Below, in pieces: positions 24,657 to 34,811 of a stretch of DNA of 64,000 bases. The stretch is from the NCBI GenBank assembly GCA_944324305.1, contig CALUVV010000007.1, positions 62,001-126,000 on the forward strand, given 5' to 3'. The notes under the pieces were generated by a model. The model was not told the origin of the DNA. It did no database searches and saw nothing but the letters and a program-made list of their open reading frames with translations. The position numbers and the translations under genes are program-made. Origin of the DNA: Candidatus Gastranaerophilales bacterium (GTDB lineage Bacteria; Cyanobacteriota; Vampirovibrionia; Gastranaerophilales; Gastranaerophilaceae). Each line of letters opens with the position of its first letter. Position 1 is the stretch's first letter.

Positions 24657-24800
24657 AACCAAATAATATCGTGACGAAAAAATATTTGCAATATTAAATT
24701 AACTATTTCTTAATATTTTAAACGCATATACCTACTTGATTAGTTTTTTTGTTAATGATATAAGTTACATGTTAAAGGTTTTACAAAAGAAAGGGAGTAA

Positions 24801-25817
<1,017 letters not shown>

Positions 25818-25836
25818 TTAACTAAAATTGTAATTT

Positions 25837-25868
25837 AAAAAAGTCCGACAGATGTCGGACTTTTTTTT
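25837..25868 (+). terminator. Rho-independent terminator after gap
   Basis: A-run, GTCCGAC-agat-GTCGGAC stem-loop, then eight T. Confidence 0.93.
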
Positions 25869-25932
25869 GTATATTCGGCTGATTTATTTTCTCACAAACT
25901 AACAAATAATATGATTGAAAGAGAGGTAAATT

Positions 25933-26136
25933 ATGCAGGTTTTAAAAATTATAACTTATATATTGGTGCTTATCGGTGCTCTTAACTGGGGACTTGTAGG
26001 AATTTTTAACATTGATCTGGTTGCAATGATTTTCGGCGATATGACTGTTCTTGCAAGAATTGTATATGCATTAGTCGGTATCAGCGCAATCATATACGCA
26101 ATTTTATCTTATAAAGATGTTTTCGAGAAATATTAA
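25933..26136 (+). CDS. DUF378-family small membrane protein
   Basis: 67-aa protein with two hydrophobic helices (IITYILVLIGALNWGLVGIF and ARIVYALVGISAIIYAIL). The LVLIGALNWGLVG...D...FG pattern is the signature of the DUF378 family of small inner-membrane proteins of unknown role. GAGAGG lies before the ATG. The stop overlaps the convergent M16 peptidase gene by 4 bases. It stands alone after the gap terminator. Confidence 0.88.
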   Translation: MQVLKIITYILVLIGALNWGLVGIFNIDLVAMIFGDMTVLARIVYALVGISAIIYAILSYKDVFEKY

Positions 26137-28931
26137 GCAGAAGCTAATGTTTTAAAATAACTGTCATTATATTTCAGAGTATCTTCTGTTGCAATAACAG
26201 AGTAGGTCGGCTTGCCCGAGAAAATATAATTTGCGGCATTATAAATATCTTCTGCCGTAACTTTATCAATTTCTTCCAAAATTTGGTTTTCTCTTGATAT
26301 TCCGTAAGGCGATTCCATACCCTGCATAAGGCTTATGGTTTTGCCGAACGGGGTATTGTTTGAATTTAAAACACTGTTTTTCAGGCTTAATTTTGCATTA
26401 TTTAATTCTTCTTCGGTGACTTTTTCTTTTTTCATTTTTTCAATGTGTTTGTTAAAGCCTTCAATAGATTTGCGGACATTATCAAAACTTGTTTCTCCGG
26501 TATCTTTATTATCTGTTGTTGTTCCTATTTTTAGCGTTAAAAGGCCTATATCATTGTTTGTTTCGTAGTTTGATCTGACATGATATGCCAGTTTTTGAAT
26601 TTCTCTCAAGTCGTTAAACAGTCTTGAGGACGGATTGCCGCCGAGAATTGTATTTAACAGTTCAAGTGTTACACGGTCTTTAATATTTTGATTTATTTTA
26701 AATTTGTATGCTTCAACGATTTCAGCCTGATTTTTAAAATCGGTATCTGTTAAAACTTTTGTCTGTTCTACGGGTTTATAAACTTCCTGTAATGTTCTTA
26801 CCTCATGCGGCTGAACAGGTTTAAATTCCGATAGAGCTTTGAAAAGCACATTATTTAATTCCGGTTTTTTATCAAAAGGTGCTGATATTGCAAGTTCTCC
26901 TTTGCCGTTTTTGACCGTAAATTCGTATTGCGCTTTAACATCATCCAGTGTTAAAGTTTCAAGATCTTTTAAGATTTCTTCTTTTGAATAACCTTCGGGC
27001 AGACCTTTAAAGATTTCACTGTCCAGTTTGTCAAACGCTGATTTATCTGATGTAAGTATTGCTTCTTTAATATCGGCTTTGGCGTGTTCTAATTGTTCAG
27101 GGGTAAATCTCGGATTTTCTATAACTTCCTGCAATGTTTTCAATGCTTTTTGCAAATCGTCGCTGTCGCAGGTTACAGCCGCCGAAATTGTATCATAGCC
27201 TGCTCCGATAGAACTTGAAATCCCGTTTTTAGCCAAATCTGTTTTATAATCTTCCTGATTTCTGAAAATTGAGCCTTCATCAAGGAGTTTGTCAAGTACA
27301 AGCTCAGCTGATGGTTTGCCGTTAAATGTTTTGTCTGCTGCTATTCTGAAATGAATGTTTGCATTATTTGTTTTTGAATTTATTGTTGCGGCTCTGTAGT
27401 TATTAGCCAGGTTATATTCTTTTACACTTGCCATATTTATAGCTTCTTTTTTTGTACCTGTAAAAGAAACATTTTTATAATTTTGCTGTATGCTTTCTTC
27501 AGTTGCAGATGACGGGTGGATTAAGGTTACGGAAGCTTTGTTTATATCCATGTATTTTTTTGCGGTATTTACAATGTCTTGAGCTGTCATTGATTTTACA
27601 ATTGTCTCAAAATTGTTTAAATAATCTTCATTATTTTCTAAAATTGATGTTCCGATTGCATTATTAGTATCAAACGAGCTTTCAAACATATTTGAAAATG
27701 CGTTAAGCATTTTTTTCTTAACTATCTGCATTTCATCATCAGTCGGCGGGTTATTTGCAATATTTCCGATTTCGTTGAACATTGTTTTCAAAACTTTTTC
27801 GGAATTTTCATCGGAGCATTCTGACATTATCATTAAAACTCTGCCGTCTTTAGGATTTGTACTTATTTTTTCTTCTTCAGCCCAGGAACCTGTGTTATAT
27901 TGCTTAATCTTTTTATCAATTCTTGAAGTTGCTGACATTGAGAGAATTCTTGTAAGTGCTTCGGTATAAATTCTATCTTTTGTATTATCTGATGCCGCTC
28001 CGTTAAAACCTATTACAATGGTTGCTGCGTTTGCTTTATCAGATATTAAATCTTCTCTCACAGTTTTTTCTGTTGGAATAAGCGGTTCAAAATGTCTTTG
28101 TACTGAAGGTTGTTTTTTTGATGTAAAGTATTTGGAAACAAGCTTCATTGTATCTTCCGGGTTTACATCACCGGTTATTACTGTCACCATATTGGCAGGA
28201 TAGTAATTATTATTGTAATAGTTTACAACATCTTCTCTGGTTAAATTTGTTATGTTATCTGTAGTTCCGCCAATCATATCGGTTGACGTTGATTTGATAC
28301 CGTAAAGATTTTTAATCATCTTATTTATTGCAAGATTTTCCGGATCCGATGTAATCATATTTATTTCGGAATTAACGATGCCTTTTTCTTTTTCAAGTTT
28401 TTCGGCTGCAAATATAGGAGTTTCAAGCATTGAGGCATGAATTTTTATTTTGTTTTCCAAATCATTTTCATTTAAAAGATTTGAGCTGATATAGTAATTT
28501 GTTTCCGCAAATCCTGTGGAAGCGTTTGTGGAAGCTCCCATTTTATCAACCTGCTTAAAGAAATCACCTTCTTCAAGTCCCTGTGAGCCGTTGAATAAGT
28601 TATGTTCTATATAGTGGCTAATTCCGCGAAGTTTATCCGGTTCATTCATAGAGCCCGTATTTACATAGGTTCTCAAGACAGTATCGCCTTCCTGAGGAAC
28701 TATAATAACTTTCTGGCCGTTTGCAAGCTTGTAGCAATAAGCTTTTGTGTCGTACGGAAAATTCATTTCTCCTGTTTTTGTATAAGCCATAGGAGTTTTG
28801 ACCGTATAATCCGGCTGAACTTTCGGTAATTGCTCAATTTGAGGATTTGTATGAGCTTCATTGCCTTTAAATACGGTTTTATTATTTATTTGATAATTAT
28901 TTACACTGTTAATCGAATTTATTCTAAACAC
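26133..28931 (-). CDS. M16 family metallopeptidase (two-half insulinase/pitrilysin type)
   Basis: Large ~932-aa zinc peptidase with two M16 halves. The first half carries the inverted zinc motif H-x-x-E-H (RGISHYIEHNLFNG, near residue 95) and a distal Glu (KGIVNSEINM). The second half (from ~500) keeps the fold but lacks HxxEH, as is usual for the inactive half. Near the N-terminus KTVFKGNEAH matches the F-x-G tag of other proteins here. The start is uncertain: GTG 28931 gives a short Asn-rich N-terminus like those proteins, while an in-frame TTG at 28985, 6 bp from purA, would add 18 residues; neither has a good ribosome binding site. It probably degrades peptides in the envelope or cytoplasm. 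A second, 443-aa M16 protein is at 59180. Confidence 0.88.
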   Translation of the reverse strand: MFRINSINSVNNYQINNKTVFKGNEAHTNPQIEQLPKVQPDYTVKTPMAYTKTGEMNFPYDTKAYCYKLANGQKVIIVPQEGDTVLRTYVNTGSMNEPDKLRGISHYIEHNLFNGSQGLEEGDFFKQVDKMGASTNASTGFAETNYYISSNLLNENDLENKIKIHASMLETPIFAAEKLEKEKGIVNSEINMITSDPENLAINKMIKNLYGIKSTSTDMIGGTTDNITNLTREDVVNYYNNNYYPANMVTVITGDVNPEDTMKLVSKYFTSKKQPSVQRHFEPLIPTEKTVREDLISDKANAATIVIGFNGAASDNTKDRIYTEALTRILSMSATSRIDKKIKQYNTGSWAEEEKISTNPKDGRVLMIMSECSDENSEKVLKTMFNEIGNIANNPPTDDEMQIVKKKMLNAFSNMFESSFDTNNAIGTSILENNEDYLNNFETIVKSMTAQDIVNTAKKYMDINKASVTLIHPSSATEESIQQNYKNVSFTGTKKEAINMASVKEYNLANNYRAATINSKTNNANIHFRIAADKTFNGKPSAELVLDKLLDEGSIFRNQEDYKTDLAKNGISSSIGAGYDTISAAVTCDSDDLQKALKTLQEVIENPRFTPEQLEHAKADIKEAILTSDKSAFDKLDSEIFKGLPEGYSKEEILKDLETLTLDDVKAQYEFTVKNGKGELAISAPFDKKPELNNVLFKALSEFKPVQPHEVRTLQEVYKPVEQTKVLTDTDFKNQAEIVEAYKFKINQNIKDRVTLELLNTILGGNPSSRLFNDLREIQKLAYHVRSNYETNNDIGLLTLKIGTTTDNKDTGETSFDNVRKSIEGFNKHIEKMKKEKVTEEELNNAKLSLKNSVLNSNNTPFGKTISLMQGMESPYGISRENQILEEIDKVTAEDIYNAANYIFSGKPTYSVIATEDTLKYNDSYFKTLASA

Positions 28932-28990
28932 ATTTATATAAAAACATGAACACGAAAAAAATTGCCTTTTTACCACCTTTGTCAATTAAT

Positions 28991-30265
28991 TTATTTGAAG
29001 ATAGTTTGTTCTCTGTCAGGTCCTACGCTTACGATTGAGATAGGCACTTCAAGCAATTCTTCCAATCTTGCAAGATATTTTTTTGCATTTTCGGGAAGTT
29101 TTCCGTATTCTGTAATTCCTGTAATGTCTTGCCCCCAGCCTTTGTGAGTTTCATAAACTGGTTCTAAATACTTGTGAATAAACACATCTGTCGGGTAGCT
29201 TGTATATATTTCTCCGTTACGGGTATCTTTGTAAGCCGTACAAACTTTTATTTCATCAAAAGTATCAAATACGTCAATTTTGGTTAAGGCTATTGATGTT
29301 AAACCGCCGACTAAAACTGCATATTTCATAATTACGGCATCAAACCAGCCGCAGCGTCTGGCTCTGCCTGTGGTTACACCGTATTCATGGCCGATTTCCC
29401 GAATTTTGTCGCCTGTTTTGTCTGTTAATTCGGTCACAAAAGGTCCTTCACCTACTCTTGTTACATAGGCTTTTGCAACACCGATAACTTCATCTATCAT
29501 TGCAGGACCGTAGCCTGAACCTGTTGCAGCACCGCCGCCTATCGGATTGGATGATGTTACAAACGGATAAGTTCCATAGTCTATATCAAGCATTACACCT
29601 TGTGCACCTTCAAAGAGGATTGCTTTTTTATCGCGTTTTGCATCTTCCAGAACTTTCTGCCAATCAAAACATACATAAGGTTTGAATATTTCAGCGTATT
29701 TTTTGCATAAAGCAAGAACTTCTTCTTTTGTATAAGTTTTCAGTCCGTAAACTTCTTTTAAAGTCTTGTTTTTCAATGGCAGAATGATATCGAGTTTCTC
29801 GGAAAGTTCGGGAGAATACAGGTCTTGAACTTTTAAGCCTATTCTTGCCATTTTATCGGTGTAAGTAGGCCCTATTCCTTTTTTAGTTGTTCCGATTTTT
29901 CCTTTTGTCGCGGTGTTTTCGGAGTATCCGTCAACTTCGGTGTGATATGGCATTGTAATTGATGCAAGCGGGTTAATTTTAAGTCCTGATACATCAATCC
30001 CTTCTTTTATAAGTCCCTGGATTTCTTCTTCAAAATATTCAGGCAGAATAACTGTTCCTGCTCCGATAAAACAAGTTTTTCCTTTGTATAAAATTCCTGA
30101 AGGTATCAAGTGAAACTTAAAAGTTTTATTATGCGCAACAACAGTATGTCCCGCATTGCAGCCGCCCTGATATCTTATGATTAAATCTGCATTTTGTGCT
30201 AATAAATCAGTAATTTTTGCTTTACCTTCATCGCCCCATTGAGCTCCGACAACAACCTTATTCAT
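28991..30265 (-). CDS. purA: Adenylosuccinate synthetase
   Basis: 424-aa enzyme that joins IMP and aspartate using GTP, the first committed step from IMP to AMP. Diagnostic motifs are the N-terminal VVGAQWGDEGKAKITDLLA (P-loop and catalytic Asp), GCNAGHTVV (catalytic His), GTTKKGIGPTYTDK, FEGAQGVMLDIDYGTYPFVTSSNP and TTGRARRCGWFD. Length is normal. GGAC/GAGGG precedes the ATG. It reads towards the M16 gene 6-60 bp downstream, so the two may share a transcript. No other purine genes lie in the window. Confidence 0.96.
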   Translation of the reverse strand: MNKVVVGAQWGDEGKAKITDLLAQNADLIIRYQGGCNAGHTVVAHNKTFKFHLIPSGILYKGKTCFIGAGTVILPEYFEEEIQGLIKEGIDVSGLKINPLASITMPYHTEVDGYSENTATKGKIGTTKKGIGPTYTDKMARIGLKVQDLYSPELSEKLDIILPLKNKTLKEVYGLKTYTKEEVLALCKKYAEIFKPYVCFDWQKVLEDAKRDKKAILFEGAQGVMLDIDYGTYPFVTSSNPIGGGAATGSGYGPAMIDEVIGVAKAYVTRVGEGPFVTELTDKTGDKIREIGHEYGVTTGRARRCGWFDAVIMKYAVLVGGLTSIALTKIDVFDTFDEIKVCTAYKDTRNGEIYTSYPTDVFIHKYLEPVYETHKGWGQDITGITEYGKLPENAKKYLARLEELLEVPISIVSVGPDREQTIFK

Positions 30266-30324
30266 ATCCCTCGGTCCTTTCTTAAAAAACAGGTCAATTA
30301 CTTATTTATTTTAGCACAAACAAA

Positions 30325-31046
30325 TTATAATCTGTAAGGATAATCATCTTTAAATTCCCAATTATCAAACATTAAAAGCGGTGTACATTGATATGCACTT
30401 TTTTTACAAAGATTTAAAGCCTCTTTTCTTGTTTTTGTATTTGCTCCATATGGCCCGAATGATTTGTTCTCTGAACCGTAATAAAATAATCTGTTTGATT
30501 TTGTAAAACACATTAAAAATACAAATTTATCTCTGCCAAATATATTGGGCTTACTATTACCGTTTACATCAAAATAAAAATCCATGCAAGTGCCATTGTT
30601 AAATGAAAAACTCGAACCGTCTGCTAAGTATACCTCTGTTCTTGTACCTGTTCCGCTATCTAAATTTTTTCCTTCAGTAATGCTTGTGTATTTGAGATAA
30701 GGAGCAAGATATTGCATAAAGAATTCTTTTGTTATTTTGCCTTGAGTATTATAATCAGTATTACCGTCGTCATCAAATGCTGTTTCAACTTTTACCCAAT
30801 CTAAAGAATTCCCGTTATCGATTTCGCTCATTATTATAGCCTGTTCCATTAATGAATAAAATTTTTTTAATCTTGCTGATGTTTCTGTTTTTTTAGAATT
30901 TTGAATTAATGCAGGCATTGTTAAAGATGCAACTACTCCTATAATACCTAAAGTTATGAGTACTTCTGCAAGAGTAAAACCGCAATTCCCATTATTTATA
31001 AGTGTTTTGTCGGGGGGGGGGCAATCAAAGCTTTTTGTTTTTTCAT
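30325..31046 (-). CDS. Phase-variable pilin-like gene, out of frame in this sequence (10-C tract)
   Basis: From ATG 31046 (GGAGG 6 nt upstream, strong promoter before it) the gene reads MKKQKALIAPPP and then TKHL and a stop, because of ten C at 31012-31021. With eleven C the frame continues DKTLINNGNCG and then FTLAEVLITLGIIGVVASL, giving a 240-aa prepilin. The C-terminal half has the family motifs DVNGNSKPNIFGRDKFVF and CTPLLMFDNWEFKDDYPYR. The leader is different from those of the 10623 and 63202 genes apart from the IAPPP segment, so the tract position is conserved although the surroundings are not. No downstream start with a ribosome binding site would bypass the tract. Sequencing undercall is the alternative. 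Confidence 0.8.
31012..31021 (-). repeat. Homopolymer tract G10 (C10 on the coding strand)
   Basis: Ten G on the plus strand in the leader of the 30325 pilin-like gene; one more would put the prepilin in frame with its ATG. Confidence 0.95.
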
Positions 31047-31074
31047 ATTTATCCTCCGTTATTCTTTTTAACCA

Positions 31075-31103
31075 ATTATAACAAATTTTAGTACTATTTT
31101 CAA
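31075..31103 (-). promoter_or_regulatory. Promoter of the 30325 pilin-like gene
   Basis: TTGAAA (31098-31103), 17-nt spacer, TATAAT (31075-31080) on the minus strand. The 18 bp at 31087-31104 are identical to 8411-8428 near the XRE gene of another pilin-like locus. The TTTGTTATAATTG around the -10 recurs at the 51120 pilin-like promoter. Confidence 0.75.
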
Positions 31104-31107
31104 TATG

Positions 31108-32784
31108 TTATTTATTGGGAAATTGTTCTGTTAAACCTTTATTAAGTTTTTCAAATCTGTTTAAATTTTCAAGATATAATTTAGAGGCATCATACAAAGA
31201 AGATTGAGCCCATCCAAGCGGTGTATGTGTTCCCGGGACAAACAGAATTTCTCCTTTTGAATTTGTAACTGCCTGGTATGCTTCAGGCAGCTGGAATGAA
31301 GGACATTCTTTCCCGTTAGCTTTGAATGTATTTTTACCTGTTATTCTTGCGTAACTTCTGTTTATATATTCTGTTTGTTTTTGTATCGCTTTATTTAAAA
31401 GTTCTATGGTCTTAGCATCAACTCTTTTTTCTTCATCTATTTTATCTAAAAGACGTTTTGCCGCTGTGCCATAGCTTTTAGAAATATCACTTGTCATAAA
31501 CCATTGCGCTTCTGTTTTGTAACCGGTGTTTACAGATTCGTTAACTATATGGTCGGATGTCATATTCAAATAATTGTCTCCGCTATAGCGAATGACACCG
31601 TGTGATCTGACAATTTCAGGTATTTTATTATCTCCTGTTTCTAAGTATTCCATTCGTTTAATGATTTCTTCTGCATCCTTCACCGGATTATCGCTGAATT
31701 TTTCTGTGTGCGGTATAAAACTTAATGCCCCGTCTAAAATTCTTTCATTATCGTACGGTACTTCTGATATACTGTCTTGTTTTATTCGTATCTCTCCAAG
31801 TTTTAACATATCTTTCAGCCCTTTTTCATCTTCAAATATTTTACCGTTTTTTGAAGAAATCAGCCTGTTGCGAACTTTTATCAACTCGGGATTTTTTGTT
31901 GGTGAATACATTAAATTTATAATTTTCCTGAAACCTTCATTAATAATTGCGACGTCGCTTGAAGGTGTAATCATAAATGTTTGTTCTTCCCATGATCCTG
32001 TTGATTTACTGTATGGGTAAATTAATTTTTTCAAATATGCGGTTATATTGGCAATTGAATCAATAGAATTTTGAGAAATATCAGAAGCTTTTTTGTAGCC
32101 GTATTTAGCACCTTTAAATCCTTCGCTGATTAGGTCAGCCATTGTTTGTAAATATAGACCGGGAGATTCCAGCCTTGTATGTGTGTACCATTTATGTGTT
32201 TTCATGTTATTAGGATTAAAAACATGGCCTATTCCGTATTTAGAAGTATTTGGCCATCCGTGATTAAGTTCATAATCCAGCGGATTGTTTATAACTTTAT
32301 TAAAATTTCGCTCTTGTTTTTTATAATAAGAAGAAATATTTTCCATAAGAGGTACGGCTGCTTGAGGATATTTGTCTTTTAATATAGGCATGTATCTGCA
32401 GCTGTCGGTAACCCATATTAATTTTCCCATTAACGGATTTTCTTTAGCATTGATAAGACTTGTTGTTATAAAATGTGTTTTAGGATTTATATTTAAATCA
32501 AAAGACCCTTTTTTTGATGCATAATCAAATAGTTTTTTAAAGTTATTACTTGTATATGAAGCTTGTAACTTTCGTGCAATTTCTTTGTTATGTACAGGAA
32601 GCTCATAACCGTCAAAAAGTTTTATAATCGGCTTATAGTTATCAAAAACGTTAACTTTAGGGGTTTTCCCGCTAAAAGAAACACTATCGGAAGGTTGTGT
32701 AAGATAAGTTTTTTTAGAATGTAAATTACGGTTTGTATAAACATTATTAAGCGGTCTAAAACATTGAACAGGTAAAATAAACAT
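31108..32784 (-). CDS. GH15-like (glucoamylase / phosphorylase-kinase-type) protein
   Basis: 558-aa protein with landmarks of an (alpha/alpha)6-barrel glycoside hydrolase family 15 or related protein. These are LIWVTDSCRYMPIL near residue 125 (cf. W-x-R-D-x-Y), NHGWPNTSKYGIGHVFNP, SPGLYLQTMADLI, STGSWEEQTFMI near 268 (the W-E-E of GH15), and GTHTPLGWAQSSLY near 525 (cf. T-P-L-x-W-A/S). Whether it hydrolyses alpha-glucans or is a regulatory homologue is unclear. The first 45 residues are Asn/Ser-rich with SVSFSGKTPKVN, the F-S-G tag seen in several unrelated proteins of this window. AAGGAGA precedes ATG 32784. A classical export signal is not evident. Confidence 0.68.
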   Translation of the reverse strand: MFILPVQCFRPLNNVYTNRNLHSKKTYLTQPSDSVSFSGKTPKVNVFDNYKPIIKLFDGYELPVHNKEIARKLQASYTSNNFKKLFDYASKKGSFDLNINPKTHFITTSLINAKENPLMGKLIWVTDSCRYMPILKDKYPQAAVPLMENISSYYKKQERNFNKVINNPLDYELNHGWPNTSKYGIGHVFNPNNMKTHKWYTHTRLESPGLYLQTMADLISEGFKGAKYGYKKASDISQNSIDSIANITAYLKKLIYPYSKSTGSWEEQTFMITPSSDVAIINEGFRKIINLMYSPTKNPELIKVRNRLISSKNGKIFEDEKGLKDMLKLGEIRIKQDSISEVPYDNERILDGALSFIPHTEKFSDNPVKDAEEIIKRMEYLETGDNKIPEIVRSHGVIRYSGDNYLNMTSDHIVNESVNTGYKTEAQWFMTSDISKSYGTAAKRLLDKIDEEKRVDAKTIELLNKAIQKQTEYINRSYARITGKNTFKANGKECPSFQLPEAYQAVTNSKGEILFVPGTHTPLGWAQSSLYDASKLYLENLNRFEKLNKGLTEQFPNK

Positions 32785-32833
32785 TATACTTTCTCCTTTT
32801 GAAATCTATAAAACCAATCAATATTTTTTTTTG

Positions 32834-33826
32834 CTATTTATTTTTATAAATCGCAGTGAGTTTCGGTAATACCTCAAAAATATCACCGACAATTCCGCAG
32901 TCACTGTGTTCAAAAATCGGAGCTTTTTCATCTGTATTAATTGCAATTATTTTGTCACTGTCCTGCATTCCGACAATGTGCTGAATTGCTCCTGAAATTC
33001 CGCATGCGATATATAATTGTGGTGTAACAGTTTTTCCTGTCTGGCCTATTTGAATATCAGCGGACGCAAGTCCCATATCAACAGCTCCTCTGCTTGCCGC
33101 TACACAGGCTCCTATGCTTTCCGCAAAGTTTTTTAATAACTCAAAACCCGCTTCATTTTTCATCCCTTTACCGCCGGCTACAATAATCCGTGCACTGTCA
33201 AGTTCGTTAATGGCTGTATTTAACCCTTTCACAAATTCAATAAATTCAACTTTTTTTTGAACGTTTCCTATATCAGGTTTAATATAAATAAATTTTGTAT
33301 CTTTAACAATATTTTCGGGTGCAGGCTTAAACACTTTAGGCCTTACCGTAGCCATTTGCGGCAAAGTTTTGCATAGAATGGTAGCCATTAATTTTCCGCC
33401 AAATGTCGGACGGGTTGCGGCGAGTTGTCCTTTTTCGTTAATATCCAATCCTATACAATCTGCAGTCAGTCCCGTATGCAAAGACGCAGAAATCCTAGGA
33501 GCTAAGTCACGCCCCTGTGTTGTTGCACCGATAAGCATTATATCAGGGTTTACTTCCCGTATGATTTCTACGGCAGTTTTTGAGTATAACTCTGTTGAGT
33601 AATCGGCAAAACTTTCATCTTCCGCAATATAAACGTAGTCAAATCCTGAATTTATAAATGCTTCTTTAAAGCTTTCGGCAAGACCTGTCTTGCAAATTAA
33701 AAGAGCCGAAACATCAGCATTATTGAGCTTTTTTGAAAGCTCCTGAGCTTTGTAAGCAAGCTCAAAAAGTACTGTATGGAGATAATTTTCTTTTGTAACT
33801 TCTGCATATAACAAAATATTACTCAT
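32834..33826 (-). CDS. etfA: Electron transfer flavoprotein, alpha subunit
   Basis: 330-aa ETF alpha subunit, which binds FAD and passes electrons between dehydrogenases and an acceptor. The C-terminal FAD domain is clear: IIVAGGKGMKNEAGFELL, AASRGAVDMG, QIGQTGKTVTPQLYIACGISGAIQH and KIIAINTDEKAPIF. I start it at ATG 33826, which has GGAGG upstream and overlaps the etfB stop by 8 bases; an earlier TTG is less likely. It is last in the operon 35663-32834 with an NfnA/SudB-like flavoprotein, a Cys-rich 60-aa protein and etfB. No acyl-CoA dehydrogenase or ETF-quinone oxidoreductase gene is adjacent. Confidence 0.95.
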   Translation of the reverse strand: MSNILLYAEVTKENYLHTVLFELAYKAQELSKKLNNADVSALLICKTGLAESFKEAFINSGFDYVYIAEDESFADYSTELYSKTAVEIIREVNPDIMLIGATTQGRDLAPRISASLHTGLTADCIGLDINEKGQLAATRPTFGGKLMATILCKTLPQMATVRPKVFKPAPENIVKDTKFIYIKPDIGNVQKKVEFIEFVKGLNTAINELDSARIIVAGGKGMKNEAGFELLKNFAESIGACVAASRGAVDMGLASADIQIGQTGKTVTPQLYIACGISGAIQHIVGMQDSDKIIAINTDEKAPIFEHSDCGIVGDIFEVLPKLTAIYKNK

Positions 33827-34604
33827 TTTCAATTCCTCCAAATTCTTTTATCTTTAATGCCAGTGTGTCACAATCATTGCAAAACTCGCATTCTCCTCTT
33901 GTTTTGGGCGGTCTGAACGCTTTACTTACGTAAGTAGGAGAGCCTTTTATGCCGACTTCTTCCGGGCTTAAACCGATATCTTCCAATGTATAAACCGTTA
34001 TATCCGAATTTTGTGCTTTTATAATACCGTTAATTGTTGGCCGTGCCGGTTCTTCAAATCCTTTTAAAACGCAGACAAGCACAGGAAGTTCTGCTCTTAG
34101 TGTTTCAAAACCTTCTTCAATTTCTCTTGTTGCATAAATGCATTTGCCGTCACATTTGCTTAGTTCTCTTACGTATGTTATCTGAGGGATGCCCAGCTGA
34201 CAGGCTATGCTCGGTCCTGTTTGGGCTGTATCGCCGTCTACTGCAAACTGGCCGCAGATAATTAAGTCATAATCAGGCATTTTTGATTTTATTGCGGAAG
34301 CAATAGTTTTACCTGTTGCATAAGTATCTGCGCCCGCAAATTTTCTGTCTGAAATCAGTACACCTTTATCGCAGCCTATAGCAATAGTTTTTTTCAACAT
34401 TTCTTCAGCCTGAAGCGGTCCCATTGTCAGAACGGTTATTTCAACATTATCCATACTCTTTTTTAATTTAAGAGCTTCTTCAATAGCATATACATCAAAA
34501 GGGTTGATGACGCTTTCGACACCTTCCCTTTGTATGGTATTATTTTCAGTCCACTTGATATCTGTTGTATCAGGAACCTGTTTTATGCAAACAAGAATTT
34601 TCAT
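33819..34604 (-). CDS. etfB: Electron transfer flavoprotein, beta subunit
   Basis: 261-aa ETF beta subunit, partner of EtfA. Typical features are the N-terminal KILVCIKQVPDTTDIKW, INPFDVYAIEEALKLKK, VLTMGP, LIICGQFAVDGDTAQTGPSIA (nucleotide-binding region) and LPVLVCVLKG. The QFAVDGDTAQTGP segment resembles that of bifurcating-type EtfB proteins, but distinguishing bifurcating from ordinary ETF needs an alignment. The C-terminus has a short Cys-rich tail (CEFCNDCD) that could hold a metal or Fe-S centre. AAGG precedes the ATG. It is co-transcribed with etfA. Confidence 0.95.
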   Translation of the reverse strand: MKILVCIKQVPDTTDIKWTENNTIQREGVESVINPFDVYAIEEALKLKKSMDNVEITVLTMGPLQAEEMLKKTIAIGCDKGVLISDRKFAGADTYATGKTIASAIKSKMPDYDLIICGQFAVDGDTAQTGPSIACQLGIPQITYVRELSKCDGKCIYATREIEEGFETLRAELPVLVCVLKGFEEPARPTINGIIKAQNSDITVYTLEDIGLSPEEVGIKGSPTYVSKAFRPPKTRGECEFCNDCDTLALKIKEFGGIENE

Positions 34605-34616
34605 ATATAAATTACC

Positions 34617-34799
34617 TTATCTGTGCTGTTGTGCTGCTCGTTGTCTTGCATTTGTCTCCAAAAGGGCGTTATATGCAAGCATATACATTGCGCATTTTTT
34701 TACACTGGGAACATACCAGGCACAGCTTTCTAATGTACAAACTTTGTCAATGTCTGAACCTGCACTCATCAGCGGGCAATATGGAATATCTTTAGCCAT
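34617..34799 (-). CDS. Small Cys-rich protein in the etf operon
   Basis: 60-aa protein with a strong ribosome binding site (AAGGAGA 5 nt before the ATG), placed between the NfnA-like gene and etfB with gaps of 12 bp on each side, so it is a genuine gene. Four Cys (C8, C21, C26, C36) are spaced CPLMSAGSDIDKVCTLESCAWYV...KKCAMY, suggesting a bound Fe-S cluster or zinc. The C-terminal part is a helix (YMLAYNALLETNARQRAA). No known family was recognised; it could be an electron-carrier or assembly component of the flavoprotein complex. Confidence 0.78.
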   Translation of the reverse strand: MAKDIPYCPLMSAGSDIDKVCTLESCAWYVPSVKKCAMYMLAYNALLETNARQRAAQQHR

Positions 34800-34811
34800 T
34801 AATTTTTCTCC

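Noticed and set aside
31592-32020. 142-aa open frame antisense to the GH15-like gene
   Set aside because: Shadow of the real gene, without ribosome binding site, promoter or recognisable protein features.
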